Assembly (NCBI RefSeq): GCF_016086655.4
Contig: NC_052137.2
Location: 19,879,041 to 19,943,040, forward strand
Direction of reading: 5' to 3'
Origin: Lepeophtheirus salmonis
Taxonomy: Eukaryota > Arthropoda > Copepoda > Siphonostomatoida > Caligidae
Length of the DNA stretch: 64,000 nt
The translations under genes and the position numbers were made by a program. The notes under the pieces are model-generated. The model saw nothing but the letters and a program-made list of their open reading frames with translations. It made no database searches and was not told the DNA's origin. Every line of letters starts with the position of its first letter. Position 1 is the stretch's first letter. Shown here piece after piece: positions 48,890-60,490 of this stretch.

Positions 48890-49303
48890 CTTCCATTTTA
48901 ATAGTGTCAATGAGGCCTCATTTGAGAACTAGTTTTCAAAAAGTATTTAACACAAAAATTCATCGAATATTAGTATTCAAATGAGCTACAATTGACTAAA
49001 ATCCGTTTATCTTATTGTTGAGATGGTGGCCAAAAGGCAAAGTAGCTATGGCTCAAAGATAATTTTTCCAATTTCTAGAAACATGATTTGTGGCCTCTCT
49101 TCTTGCCCGACATGAATATTTTTGAATATGGTTTCAAGGTCTATGTCAAAAGTAGGCCCTGTACCGTTCCCCATTCCGGCGTTAACGCTCTAAAGACCTC
49201 CGCCAAGAGGCAGTGGATTACCATGTCTGAGGGCTACATTGTCAAAGTGTTTGTAGCCTTCATGCCCAGGCTAGAGGTCATCGTGGTGGGAGAAATAACT
49301 TAG
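48890..49303 (+). pseudogene. Mariner-type transposase relic, 5' end joined to C-terminus
   Basis: 48900-49050 matches the window start (1-150) and includes ATGGTGGCCAAAAGGCAAAG, the start of the coding region. Forty bases later 49090-49300 is a continuous C-terminal frame: WPLFLPDMNIFEYGFKVYVK (third-Asp block, normally WPxxSPDLNPLDYxxW, with the catalytic Asp now Glu), then VPHSGVNALKTSAKRQW and RLEVIVVGE before the stop. The region carrying HTHs and the first two Asps is deleted. The C-terminal frame is open and well preserved although key residues have changed. Confidence 0.8.
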
Positions 49304-49870
49304 TGATTATTTTTCTTTTGAATAATGTAGCCCACTCGTTCTACACAATGATGTTCTTGATGAAATCGATTTTTCTGACCCTACACTAAAATGTCTAGTT
49401 TTTCTGTCGTACACTGTACATAAAAGAGAACCAAAAACGATAAATACTAAGTAAATATTAAAAGATACTTAACTATTTTACCCACATCCCGCCTCAAAAG
49501 AGTCGAAACTCTCTATCATAGGACAGAAAAAATCATATTTCTCAAAAACTACAGTTATTCAGCTCTCTTCGATGAAATAACTTCAAGTGACATTGGTATT
49601 ATAAACACCAATTACTGAGAAACTATACTGTGAAACCTGTAACAGACTAAATCAGAATTTATTACTTTTGCTTACATTCACGGCCACATGATTAACCTTA
49701 GCACTGTGATTAAGAGTTATTGAACTGGTAATGTTTATATGTTCGAGTTAATGTAGAGTACTTAGAAACTTTCATGTTCGATAAGAGCCTCCAAAAAAGC
49801 ACCCTCTGCCCCCACCCCTCCCGGTTGATAATTGCATTGGAGCACTCTTTCAAGTTTCATCTCCAAAAAA
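49304..49870 (+). repeat. 3' flank and tail repeat shared with 511-660
   Basis: 49720-49870 aligns with 511-660 (see that entry). 49304-49719 is AT-rich spacer without recognisable content; it has no counterpart in the shorter copy at the window start. Confidence 0.5.
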
Positions 49871-50939
49871 CGAAATCTTTCACAAGACGATCCACAATTT
49901 TATGATTTATTACTTAAATCACAATGAGTCGATAAGATAAGTTCCTGTCTCTGCGTTCATGCTTCATTACTTTTTAACAAGAATGAATTCTTCTCTTCTA
50001 AAATTGAAACATTTAATGCAAGAATGTTTTATTATTTATTTGCTAGACTCTATCGAGGAGGTTACATGGCTAGTGCTTATCCTGATGTTATATGACGTTA
50101 AAATACTCAGTCAATGACAATAATTATGCCTTGAGTATTCGAAACGTTTAAAATATAAACATCACTCCTTCAAAGAAATTTCTTAATAAACAACCGCTGC
50201 TCAGATCCAGTTGTTAAAATGAAGTAAAAATAATTATAGAGGTGCTTTTCTTTTATGGGATATTGTCTTTATTTTTATTTGTATATGTCTGTGTTTATAA
50301 ATATTTATGAGCATTATAATATACCTAAGGCATGTCTTTCGGGAGAAAGTACGATAAAAATCTGTTTGTTACGTGTTTAATTTATATTAAGAATGAGAAA
50401 AAAGAAACCATTTATTTAAAAAAAAATAGTTCAACATGGAATGAACATTCTTTTTTTCCTTTTTTACACTCTTTTTTGGTTCGAGGTAATTTTGCCGATA
50501 CATTTTTGCCAACTGTAATTTTACATTTTTTCCCACTGGTATATTGGTGATACTGATGGATGATGAACTAAAGGTGTGTTGGATAAAGTTTCAAATGCAT
50601 CACAATTGTTTCCTCTATTTAAGAATTTGTGTGAGGCCTATGTGTTTACATTTATTCAAAAAAAATCAAACTTTAAATTTTACAGACTTACTGAGAATAA
50701 TATTCACGTTAGAATCCAAACATTGTAGCTATTATGTGTATTTCTTAATACTGGCATATTTAAATACATACTTTATTCTCTATCCAACAAAATCATACTT
50801 TTTCTTTTATGATGGGAATATAATTCCAAATTCGGTATTGGGGTTCATCAATGGAGAAGAGTGCATGTACAGTAGACTTGCCCAATTTGCACCTTTTTTT
50901 TTTTTGGAAATGTTGAGATTTCATAAACTTAAAATGTGC
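49871..50939. other. AT-rich stretch with two overlapping low-complexity ORFs
   Basis: Plus ORFs 50332-50550 and 50544-50963 (72 and 139 codons) are rich in Phe, Tyr, Leu, Lys and Asn and show no family motif; the second runs into family D. I do not regard them as genes. Confidence 0.35.
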
Positions 50940-51126
50940 ATTTGGGTAAAAATAGATGAATGACAAATTTTGAACAATTTAAAAAAAGTTTAGAGGTCGC
51001 ACAACGAACTTAAAGTTTTGAAAATTGACGTTTATTTCGAAAGTTTTGTATTCTTCTTTTATTATCTTTCAACAATAAGCCGATATGATTAAATCTTTTT
51101 TATAATTTGTTTTACATAATGAAATG
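50940..51126 (+). repeat. Family D repeat copy, cut off by the palindrome
   Basis: TGACAAATTTTGAACAATTT, TTAAAGTTTTGAAAATTGA-like, TTCTTCTTTTATTATCTTTC and AACAATAAGCCGATATGATT align with 60328-60480. Similarity stops at 51127, the outer edge of the 1.1-kb inverted repeat. Confidence 0.65.
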
Positions 51127-52231
51127 ATGACTATGAATGATAATAAACCCCAATTTCTGCAGTCTTATATATTTTTGAAACGGGTTGGGTCAGAGAAAAA
51201 CTGAAATTTGTTTTGAACTCAGAGCTGAAAAATAAATTACATTAATACGTACAAAATTTGAACCTGTTATTGCTCCCTTGTGAATTATTTAAAGTTCCAA
51301 AAATAGAGACTTTGATTTTGGACATTGGATGTACCTACAGAAAAATGCATTTGGGTCTTTTGTTGACGATTTTTATAAATACTGCAAAATTCGAGATATT
51401 ATTCCTTTGCTTTCATTTTAGCTACCAAGAGATTGGTCTTATTGCATTGAAAGTGATAACAAATGAAAGCTAATAATTTTCGTTAGTATAAAAGTAAAAA
51501 AACTAATATTACTGAAAATATTAGCTATTTTTAATTAAAAAACATACATAATTTTTATTTAAGGAAAGGATGGCATCATGTAATATGAAAGTGAGAAAAC
51601 ATCAATAAATATAAGATAAAAAAAAATACTCATCATAACTTGTGCCAAACACACATGAATGGCTTCAAGGAAAATACACTAGATTAACTCAAACTACTCT
51701 GAGATGGAAAACGGATTGAGGGATGTTCTTGGTAAAACATACCCAGTGGAAAGTCTTGCAAAACTTATCTCTGATTGTGGTGCCCGGAGAGTAGATGGAG
51801 GGAACTATAGAAAACTCTAATGAGTAAAAAATAAATCTTAATCTTCATAGATGCAGTTATGAAAACTGGCTATTTTTTTTAAAGGGGTGCTATTATTTTT
51901 AATGAACTATATTAGAGTTTTATTTTGGTTTTATAAATTTTTGTTGTAACATATCATATTTTAATAAATGAAAATATAGCCCAGTCTTAGGGATTATATG
52001 CGACAAGGCTATTTAATTGTAGTATACGTGGCCTTAGGGTGATGTGGTTATCCCCTTGAAGTTCCCCTAAGACGTGTAATAATAATAAATATAAGTTTGA
52101 ATTGCTTTTCTGAAATTTTCTAGAATAGTCAAACTAGAAATAATATTTTGAGTAATAGATTACTTATTTCCCAAGATGTAGGAACTGCAGACCCAAAAAA
52201 GAAGAACCCAACAATTTATATTTAACCATAC
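51127..52231 (+). repeat. Left arm of a 1.1-kb inverted repeat
   Basis: Reverse complement of 53190-54292 at roughly 98-99% identity by eye; about a dozen mismatches noticed, more of them toward the inner end. Each arm carries the same 71-codon ORF (51258-51473) word for word, and a stretch at 51700-51820 reading ENGLRDVLGKTYPVESLAKL and ISDCGARRVDGGNY, which looks protein-like but is unassigned. At 52078-52090 GTGTAATAATAATAAA could be an old retroelement-type tail. Confidence 0.9.
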
Positions 52232-53189
52232 ATACTCATACATTTGTTATTGTCAGTTTTTTATCTTCATCAACTGCATAATATGTAAACACTAGTGTTA
52301 ACACTCGGTCTTAGACATTTGTTTTTTTGCTTCTGTCATAAGTTATTTTTTTAGATCGATATGGAGAGATATCTTATTGACAATTCATCTGTACAATCAG
52401 GTTAGACTTAATTTTAAATGAGAACGATCTATACTGAATTTTACTTTTGCACCGATATAGACCAAATAAGTTCAGTCCGCTTAAAGCCATTACGGTCCTA
52501 GACCGGTCTAGGATTTTCAAATCGAAACTCAACACTATTAAATACTCTCTGTTGATAATTTCCTTAAAAAGTAATTTGTTTAACCAAGTACTCATTACTT
52601 GATTGATTGTTCAATTAATATAATTGAGGTTTATTAAATAAGTTCTTGGCAACAAAAGAAAAGAACAATATATTATGTATTTATATACTGATCATCTAAC
52701 CCTATCTAAATAATTGACTACATAGTTGAACTTAAGCTAAATGAGAGAGACATAAAGAGAAAGTATTATTTAAAAATAAAATAAATAAACTATAAATGAG
52801 TTTAGCTTCATTGACCATAACCATTAAATAAATATATTATACATTGGACACCCATACAGGATATAAAAACCAAAATCTGTGCTTTTCATCTATCTACTTT
52901 AGATTAAAATAAAACGGTGATTTTTAAGATTTACAGAAAAAACAAAAACTGAGAAGCAGATACAATCATTGAAAACATATCTCACTCATTTTTGCTTCTG
53001 TTGGTATTAATAACGGCCTCTATTCGTTCTCTGAACTTCGCGTAGGCCCTTGAAATTAGAGTCCGATTTAATTTCTTGTATTCCAGGACGATTGAGTGGA
53101 TCAGAGACTTCTTAGTTTTGTGATGATCTCTGTTGACCTTTAACTCAAGGTTACTCTGAATAAAATAATTCATCAGATTCATTGATTGA
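52232..53189. other. Spacer of the palindrome
   Basis: 958 bp of unique AT-rich sequence between the arms. The only coding trace is the minus-strand transposase C-terminus at 52982-53182; a 73-codon minus ORF at 52374-52595 has no recognisable motif. Confidence 0.6.
52982..53182 (-). pseudogene. Mariner-type transposase C-terminal fragment inside palindrome spacer
   Basis: A 66-codon open frame reads HHKTKKSLIHSIVLEYKKLN and then AKFRERIEAVINTNRSKNE. This fits the C-terminal end of mariner transposases after the third Asp (NRxPHxTKxSLI...EWxxLxxxxIxxACxxFRxRIEAVIxANGxYIE) and parallels the C-terminus at 3765-3908. No catalytic block is present upstream, because the right arm of the palindrome begins at 53190. 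Confidence 0.55.
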
Positions 53190-54292
53190 GTATGGTTAAA
53201 TATAAATTGTTGGCTTCTTCTTTTTTGGGTCTGCAGTTCCTACATCTTGGGAAATAAGTAACCTATTAATCAAAATATTATTTCTAGTTTGACTATTCTA
53301 GAAAATTTCAGAAAAGCAATTCAAACTTATATTTATTATTATTACACGTCTTAAGGGTACCTCCAGGGGATAACCACATCACCCTAAGGCCATGTATACT
53401 ACAATTAAATAGCCCTGTCGCATATAATCCCTAAGACTGGGCTATATTTTCATTTATTAAAATATGATATGTTACAACAAAAATTTATAAAACCAAAATA
53501 AAACTCTAATATAGTTCATTAAAAATAATAGCACCCCTTTAAAAAAAATAGCCAATTTTCATAACCGCATCCATGAAGATTAAGATTTATTTTTTACTCA
53601 TTAGAGTTTTCTATAGTTCCCTCCATCTACTCTCCGGGCACCACAATCAGAGATAAGTTTTGCAAGACTTTCCACTGGGTATGTTTTACCAAGAACATCC
53701 CTTAATCTGTTTTCCATCTCAGAGTAGTTTGAGTTAATCTAGTGTATTTTCCTTGAAGCCATTCATGTGTGTTTGGCACAAGTTATGATGAGTATTTTTT
53801 TATCTTATATTTATTGATGTTTTCTCACTTTCATATTACATGATGCCATCCTTTCCTTAAATAAAAATTATGTATGTTTTTTAATTAAAAATAGCTAATA
53901 TTTTCAGTAATATTAGTTTTTTTACTTTTATACTAACGAAAATTATTAGCTTTCATTTGTTATCACTTTCAATGCAATAAGACCAATCTCTTGGTAGCTA
54001 AAATGAAAGCAAAGGAATAATATCTCGAATTTTGCAGTATTTATAAAAATCGTCAACAAAAGACCCAAATGCATTTTTCTGTAGGTACATCCAATGTCCA
54101 AAATCAAAGTCTCTATTTTTGGAACTTTAAATAATTCACAAGGGAGCAATAACAGGTTCAAATTTTGTACGTATTAATGTAATTTATTTTTCAGCTCTGA
54201 GTTCAAAACAAATTTCAGTTTTTCTCTGACCCAACCCGTTTCAAAAATATATAAGACTGCAGAAATTGGGGTTTATTATCATTCATAGTCAT
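53190..54292 (-). repeat. Right arm of the 1.1-kb inverted repeat
   Basis: Inverted copy of 51127-52231, containing the same ORF on the minus strand (53946-54161). Its outer end continues without a break into family C (54293-54670), and the last ~70 bases resemble the arms of the 86-bp hairpin at 11.5 kb. This arm is therefore probably the original location and the left arm the duplicate. Confidence 0.9.
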
Positions 54293-54670
54293 GTTTCCCC
54301 ATTAAAACAATCATCAAATTAAGGATACGATTATTGAAACTTAAAAGAAATTGTTTTTTTAAGTTATAAAAGTGTTTTTATTGAATCTGTATCTTTTTCT
54401 AAGCTCGAGACATAATCATATTTTACGTAGAAAAATGGTGAAAATGACACTCTTCTTTATATTCTTACTTGTACCTGTTAAGAAACATCATAGCTTATGA
54501 TATATAAAAAATATACTATGAGTTATTTAAAAAAGGCATACTTAAAAATATGCATCTCTAATCACTTTTGTTGTATTTGTATTTTTGAGTAATCCCATTT
54601 TTATGGTGATGGATAAGCAAACAGAAATGACCAAATCAGTTATATTACTGATTAATAAATGTACAGTTTA
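54293..54670 (+). repeat. Family C repeat copy
   Basis: CCCCATTAAAACAATCATCA, GTTTTTATTGAATCTGTATC, AAAAATGGTGAAAATGACAC, TTTTGAGTAATCCCATTTTT. Same block order as 41720-42125 and the inverted 11150-11527. Confidence 0.65.
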
Positions 54671-57600
54671 TTATTTTGGAAGTTTTCTTTAGAAACTATA
54701 TTTTCAGTTAATAGGTAGAAAAAATCTATCATATGAAGAGGAGAGTATCTCAGATACACTAATAGTAACACAAATTATAATTTTGAAAAGAATACTTATA
54801 TTTTTATATAACATACATAGGTATATACTTATAATTTAAGATAAAAAAATTCCTTTTGTTACAGCTTATGTATGTTTAATTTAAACATAATCTCTTTTTA
54901 TATTCCTGAATATACCCATCCCATATTCCTACGTAGAGTTTTTTCATTAGCACTAGGTCTTGATGAAATATTTTCCTCATACATACTTACATTACCAAGC
55001 TTGCTAGATAGCTATTATGATATAAAAACGTAACTCATTTGTGTTTGGAGTCATCCAACAGTAACTATGGGTAGTTATTTGCTTAATAGTTCCCTGGGAA
55101 GTCATCCACCACATCTTCGAAAACAGCCCTGATTTGTAAATTTTATTGGCCAACTCCTCATCCCGGATGAGTTTTCGTATTTTTAACCCCTCAAATACAC
55201 AGTTGAAAGTTTTGGAAATTTGAAGGTGATGTATTCGAAGCATAGAATTAAGCTTTCATGAATTGGTTAATGAATCCAGGTTTTATGCAGACAGGTGGGA
55301 AAATAACTTTCACTATGTCAATTAGAATATATCAACAATATTTTTATCACCAAGTCTTAGATTTAGTCTCAATTTTCACATTAAATTAGTTAAAAAACTT
55401 TGTTAATGTCGGCATACCCGTCAGAAAGAATAATGTAATGCCCAATGGTGCGTGAGATGTAAACAACGTGATTCAAAATAATCCATGAAATAGTGCTGTA
55501 TGACAGGGTTCTATAATAATGAATACATACATAATAAATTTAATATGTTCATCAAGAAAGAGTAAGTACTATTTAATTATATAGTAGAATGGCTTGAAAT
55601 GTATTATATATTTAATTTGTAAATGGCTACTACTTGTCAAAAGTTGTTCTATAAAACTATAAAATATGATTTGCAAAGTTTTAATCCAATATCAAAATAT
55701 TTGCATAGTTACAAAAGAAATTGAAATCATGAACTTTTAATTTGATATTCTCCTTAATAATGTGATTTTTCAGCTTAAAAAGTCAATAGTACAATACTAA
55801 GATCATATAACGTACCGTAAATAAGGTCCATTTACCTTTGTTGTTTCAAATTATATTAAATAATGATTTCGAAAATTTTGTATATTAAGTATTACAAATA
55901 ATGAGGTTTCGAGAAGTAGAGCCTCTCAATATAATATTTTTATTTATGGACAATGTATTGAGTAATTTCATGATATTTTTTATAAACCCATAACGATAAA
56001 ATGCCCTGCATCAATGTTTTTTTTTATATAAATAACAATCGAGGGTCAAAATTAATACGTAGCAACGTATTTTTCATGTTATTATATTTTCATTGTAATC
56101 CTTATCATTTTTGTAAGTTGTACGTATTATATGATAAAACTTTCTCGGTTGTGCTTTTTTATTTATTTTTTTTATACAAAGCACTATTTTTTTATTGCGC
56201 AATGAAAGAAAAGAGTGGAACTAGTTTATTTACTTATTTTATCCCATTTCACAACAATGAGTAAATTTAATCTAAGCTTAAAATGATAATGAAAAAAAAA
56301 GATCTACATTTAGGATAACTAATTAAGGTGGGTTACTAAATCCAGTGTACACACAATACGTATATGAATATCCTGTCAATTTGAAAAATGCATGCTTCCA
56401 TAGCCTTGGGAGTAATTCCAAACAAGATGCAATCTTAAAGTGTTAGTATTGGTAAAGAGAAGGAGCCAACATCTCTCGCGAGATGAAGGTTCGACAGACT
56501 TGTTCTTGTAGATAGCATGTAACATACGGATCCAAACGTTATTTTGAAGAATCACTTTACTGATACATATCAAAAATAGTTTCGGGCAATTTCAAGAGTT
56601 TTATAGGTTTAATTATAAGTAACTTCGTATATTCAAAGTTTACTTAAAATTAGGCTTTTTGGCGACATTATTCTACCTCAGTCAATTTCCTTCGTACCAC
56701 CATCGACAATTAATCTATAGAATCGGTCTACTTAAAATTTGGCGAGTCTAAGTAAATCCACCTTCCAGCAATTGAACACAAAACCAAAAGTGTTGCAACG
56801 ATCCCGGTCTTGTAGTTAATAAGAAATAATTTAGGGCAGATGGGACTCGAGGTTTTGGACCTAGAATTGCACTGGGAAATATAGATTTTCTCTAGGTACA
56901 TGACAGCAAATCTTGTTGATTATCCTTGGTAAACATTCTACATGGAAGCATGAGGAGAAAAGATCACGAACACGCCGGCATCCTCTCCGTTGAAGGAATT
57001 AAAGCCATCCAATTACATCTTTAAGGTGTATTGGAGGTCAGTGGGGGCGAATGACCCATCAGTTGTAAGCCAAGAGATCAAAATCTTAAGGAAAACAGCG
57101 GACAGACAAAAAAACTATATCAACAACAAAAATATAAGGAAAAGAAATAAGGTCTTCATCTTCAGCTATTGCACGGACTGATATAAAGTTGTTATTCTTT
57201 CATCATTCATTATAAAAAAGTTTTCATTATTTTTTTTTAAAGAATTCAATTAAAAATGTAATTAAAAATTATAAATATAATGTTAAAAAATAATCGAATT
57301 TACATTTTAAATATTAAATACTTAAGTGAATTTTACACTATAAACTTAAATAATATTATTAGGAAATAATACATTTAAATAATTAATTATAATGAAATGT
57401 GGCCAATAAGCAAAACATGTTTTGCACAATTTCATGCATACTTGTACTTTTATTAGTCCGAAATTCTTTCCTCATTCCTCTGTTTTCTGTTCGTCTCTTT
57501 CGATAAAGTTTTGCGTGTATCTTAAAACGAACATGGCAATTTTTCAAATAATTTACTACTGTATCATTTATAGGTACCACCTTCTTCAATATTTTTGTCC

Positions 57601-58504
57601 AGTTTTTTTATAGTTGACATTATAGAAGACTTGTTCCTGGCAAGTTTTTACTTGAAGATACTGTATTTTCGTAGAAAAAAATTAATTTGCCGCTACTAAA
57701 TTGATACAATAACAGCATTGTACGAATGTTAGAACTTCAATCTGAGGGGCTTTTTGGATAAAAATGTCTGATGAGAATGAATTTTGAACTTAGTGATCAA
57801 GATAATCTTCCTTATTTAATGCCTTATGAGTTTTAGTATCCGATTGTTCTAACGTTAGAATTATTTGCTTCCTTTAAAGTTCTTCTGTGTCTCTATTTAA
57901 ATTTAACGGGAGCTTCCTTTTTTTTAATCTTTATCTAAGTATGTTCAAATAAAGTAGGGATTGCATTATGTACGTAAGGCCACCGTCCTTCTGGATACTT
58001 CCGCAAAAACATTGATTCTTCAACGTGAGCATAAATCAAATAATTTAAGTATGAATAATTAGAATATGGACCCCTTATAAAACAGCTCATTAATTTAATT
58101 TTCATATCCCTGACATTGTATAAAATAGTTGATTATATTACTTGGCAAACTCTTCAGTCTTTGGCAGGAATTTAATTTAAATGTTTGATGGGATTGATAA
58201 ATAACTTTCTACAATTGATTTCTTATCAAAAATTGAAAATTTTCTAAGCCTATAAGGCCGGATATTTCTGAGTTGAAGTTGATCTATTCTTACAATACAT
58301 TACACGTTACCATTATGAAAAATATATTGCAATGAATAAGTATTGACAAATTATGATAATTAATTAAATTAAGGCCACAATGTAGTACATGAATTGCTTT
58401 CAAGGCCTTTAAAATATTTTTTTTTTAATTAACCAGCAAAGAGAAAGATTAAACATGCTCTTCTTGTACTGAGTTATCATTCTTTCCTTTGAGGAGTCCT
58501 TAGA
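54671..58504. other. AT-rich stretch with two unassigned ORFs
   Basis: Minus 55004-55243 (79 codons) contains KIRKLIRDEELANKIYKSGL-like text followed by aromatic/Cys residues, loosely like the N-terminal part of IS1595/ISXO2-type transposases, but too weak to call. Plus 56960-57181 (from the codons before ATG 56990) reads PSNYIFKVYWRSVGANDPSV and VSQEIKILRKTADRQ in a locally GC-richer patch and is protein-like but unassigned. Remaining DNA shows nothing recognisable. Confidence 0.3.
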
Positions 58505-59019
58505 GTGTATTATATAGGCAAAGAGACGCTATTTAAAGAGGGCAACAAAAAGAAAACTCTCGCCTATATTTTTCGTGAGTGCAAACAACTTGAAGTAATA
58601 TGGCCAATCACGTTTGAAAGACTCACCCACTACCTAGGGAGAGGGCCCGACTAATAAGAAAAAAATATGGCTTTAACGATGTGGCTCTTCCATATAGAAT
58701 TGGATCCAACTCTATTGCAAAATACGATTGCAATGTTGAATTTTGAAATAATTAAACTCCACAAAAAACTGTTTCTTCTTTTAACATGCATTTTGTGATT
58801 GTTTTTTTAATTTTATAAATAAATAATTATTTCATTCATCATCATTATTTTTATCTAAACTTCAACTTATTTGTCAGATCGTATTTTTGATGATTGCCCT
58901 TCTTTGTAATTGTTAATTTGTATATGTAGTTTCAACTTTTTTATATTTCTTTTAACTGTCTAAATGTAATAATATATTTATGCCTGATGGCCTGGTAGAA
59001 AATAATAATAATAATAATT
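58505..59019 (+). mobile_element. 3' end of a non-LTR retrotransposon with (AAT)n tail
   Basis: An open frame 58505-58654 reads YIGKETLFKEGNKKK, then TLAYIFRECKQLEVIW. This fits the reverse-transcriptase-associated zinc-binding region of non-LTR elements (CxxCGxxETxxHxFxxC....W), with the first Cys pair and the His degraded. About 350 bp of non-coding sequence follows, ending TGATGGCCTGGTAG and then AAAATAATAATAATAATAAT at 58998-59019. A short microsatellite tail in place of poly-A is typical of several non-LTR clades (CR1, I-like). The rest of the element is missing: a 5'-truncated insertion, the normal outcome of target-primed reverse transcription. Clade not determined. Confidence 0.65.
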
Positions 59020-60204
59020 TATGTATTTTTAGATGGGATAAAATATTCTTGATTAAATAATCTTATTACAAATTATATTCTATAACTTGAGGTAAGATAT
59101 AAAGAACTTGTAGAAAAAATTAAAAAGATATTTACTTCTTAGTAAAATCCTCCAATTAACACGAATTTTTAGTGATGCAATACATTTTTCATCTATTGTA
59201 ATCAAGATAAATGAATAAATAGTTCATTTTTTAAATGCTGAATGTTTTTATCAATTTGTTGTTTACTTTTACTTTCATCAATATAGTTATTTCATGTCGA
59301 AATATGACACTGAATCGCAATTATACCCTTAAAACTTGATTTTTTTTTAAATGTTGTAAGGCCAAAACTTTAGAGGTTGAAAGTTTTAATGGTAATTTTC
59401 GTGTTGTAGAAATGAAGGAAAATATCATTTAGTATTTTATTTTAATTTTAAAGTACAAGGATTTAATCATTTAAAATACATCATTATCGTTGTAAAAACT
59501 CTTGTAGAGATAATTTTGTAACCAGGAAAATGGATCAAAAATTTAATGATATCTCTGTTAAAATAACAAGTTACGAACAAAGCATATTTATTGTGTTTTT
59601 TCATAATTATAAATAAGATCCAAAACCAATTTTTAACAATTACATAATATTGGATATCAAATTGCTCAAAAGAAAGATTCTTTCCTAACCACAATTGAAT
59701 GAGGCAAAATATTATTTATTTAGATTTTTTCCTGAACAAGCTTTTTCCTATAAATTATGAAATTTATCCCTGAGATATGGAAGCCAATATATATTTTTTT
59801 TTAAATAAAACCATGATGTATACCAAATTTCAAATAATCCAAGGTTAATAAAGATACAAAGTTATAATTTATTTGTGAATATTTACTAAATTGCACTGAG
59901 TGTAAAACTTTAGCTGGGAGAATATATCTAGATATATTAATAAAATAAAGTTTGTATTTTGTTAATTAAAGAGCTCTTTTTTGAGTATGCACTTAATATC
60001 TTAGAAGTAAATGACATATATATATATATGATATAAGAAATAACAATATAGAAATTAGTGTATGTAGCTTAAATCAGTATGTCGTATTAAAAAAGGAAAA
60101 GGTAAGACCATATTATCTATAGTAGAAATATAACTCCCTTAGTCAAATGATTTAAACCATTAGCCCTGCCGGTAGATATGAGAATAGAGAAACGTAAAAG
60201 ATTA
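59020..60204. other. AT-rich stretch, no supported feature
   Basis: (TA)n at 60017-60030 and poly-A/T runs. The minus 75-codon ORF at 59467-59694 is low-complexity. Confidence 0.4.
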
Positions 60205-60490
60205 CAGGAGTTCTCAACTTTTTTTCAACTCTAAGGCCACTTCGGATTGTCCAAACATTCCTAGAGGACATATTCTCAAATAAATGAACAAAAAATTTAG
60301 CGTGTAAACATGCACATATTTGTGTAACTGACAAATTTTGAACAATTTAAAAAAAAAAATTAGATTGGTCAAGGACCTTAAGATTTTGAAAATTGAAAAA
60401 AATATTTTCTTCTTTTATTATCTTCCAACCACAAGCAGATCTGATTAAATTGTTTTATAACTTTTTTTACATAAAAAAAATTTTTAGTAG
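60205..60490 (+). repeat. Family D copy with a hAT-like terminus
   Basis: 60205 starts CAGGAGTTCTCAACTTTTTT and continues with CTAAGGCCACTTCGG, close to the terminal repeat of hAT elements (CAGGGGTTCTCAAxxTTT...GGCCCAC). From 60328 it matches family D at 50955-51126. No opposite terminus or 8-bp target duplication could be shown, so this may be one end of a miniature hAT-derived element. Confidence 0.4.

Noticed and set aside
50544..50963. 139-codon ORF
   Set aside because: Phe/Tyr/Lys/Asn-rich, no motif, runs into a non-coding repeat (family D); likely chance in AT-rich DNA.
55004..55243. Possible IS1595/ISXO2-type transposase N-terminus
   Set aside because: Only a loose resemblance around LIRDEELA and aromatic residues; the Cys pairs of the zinc ribbon are not present.
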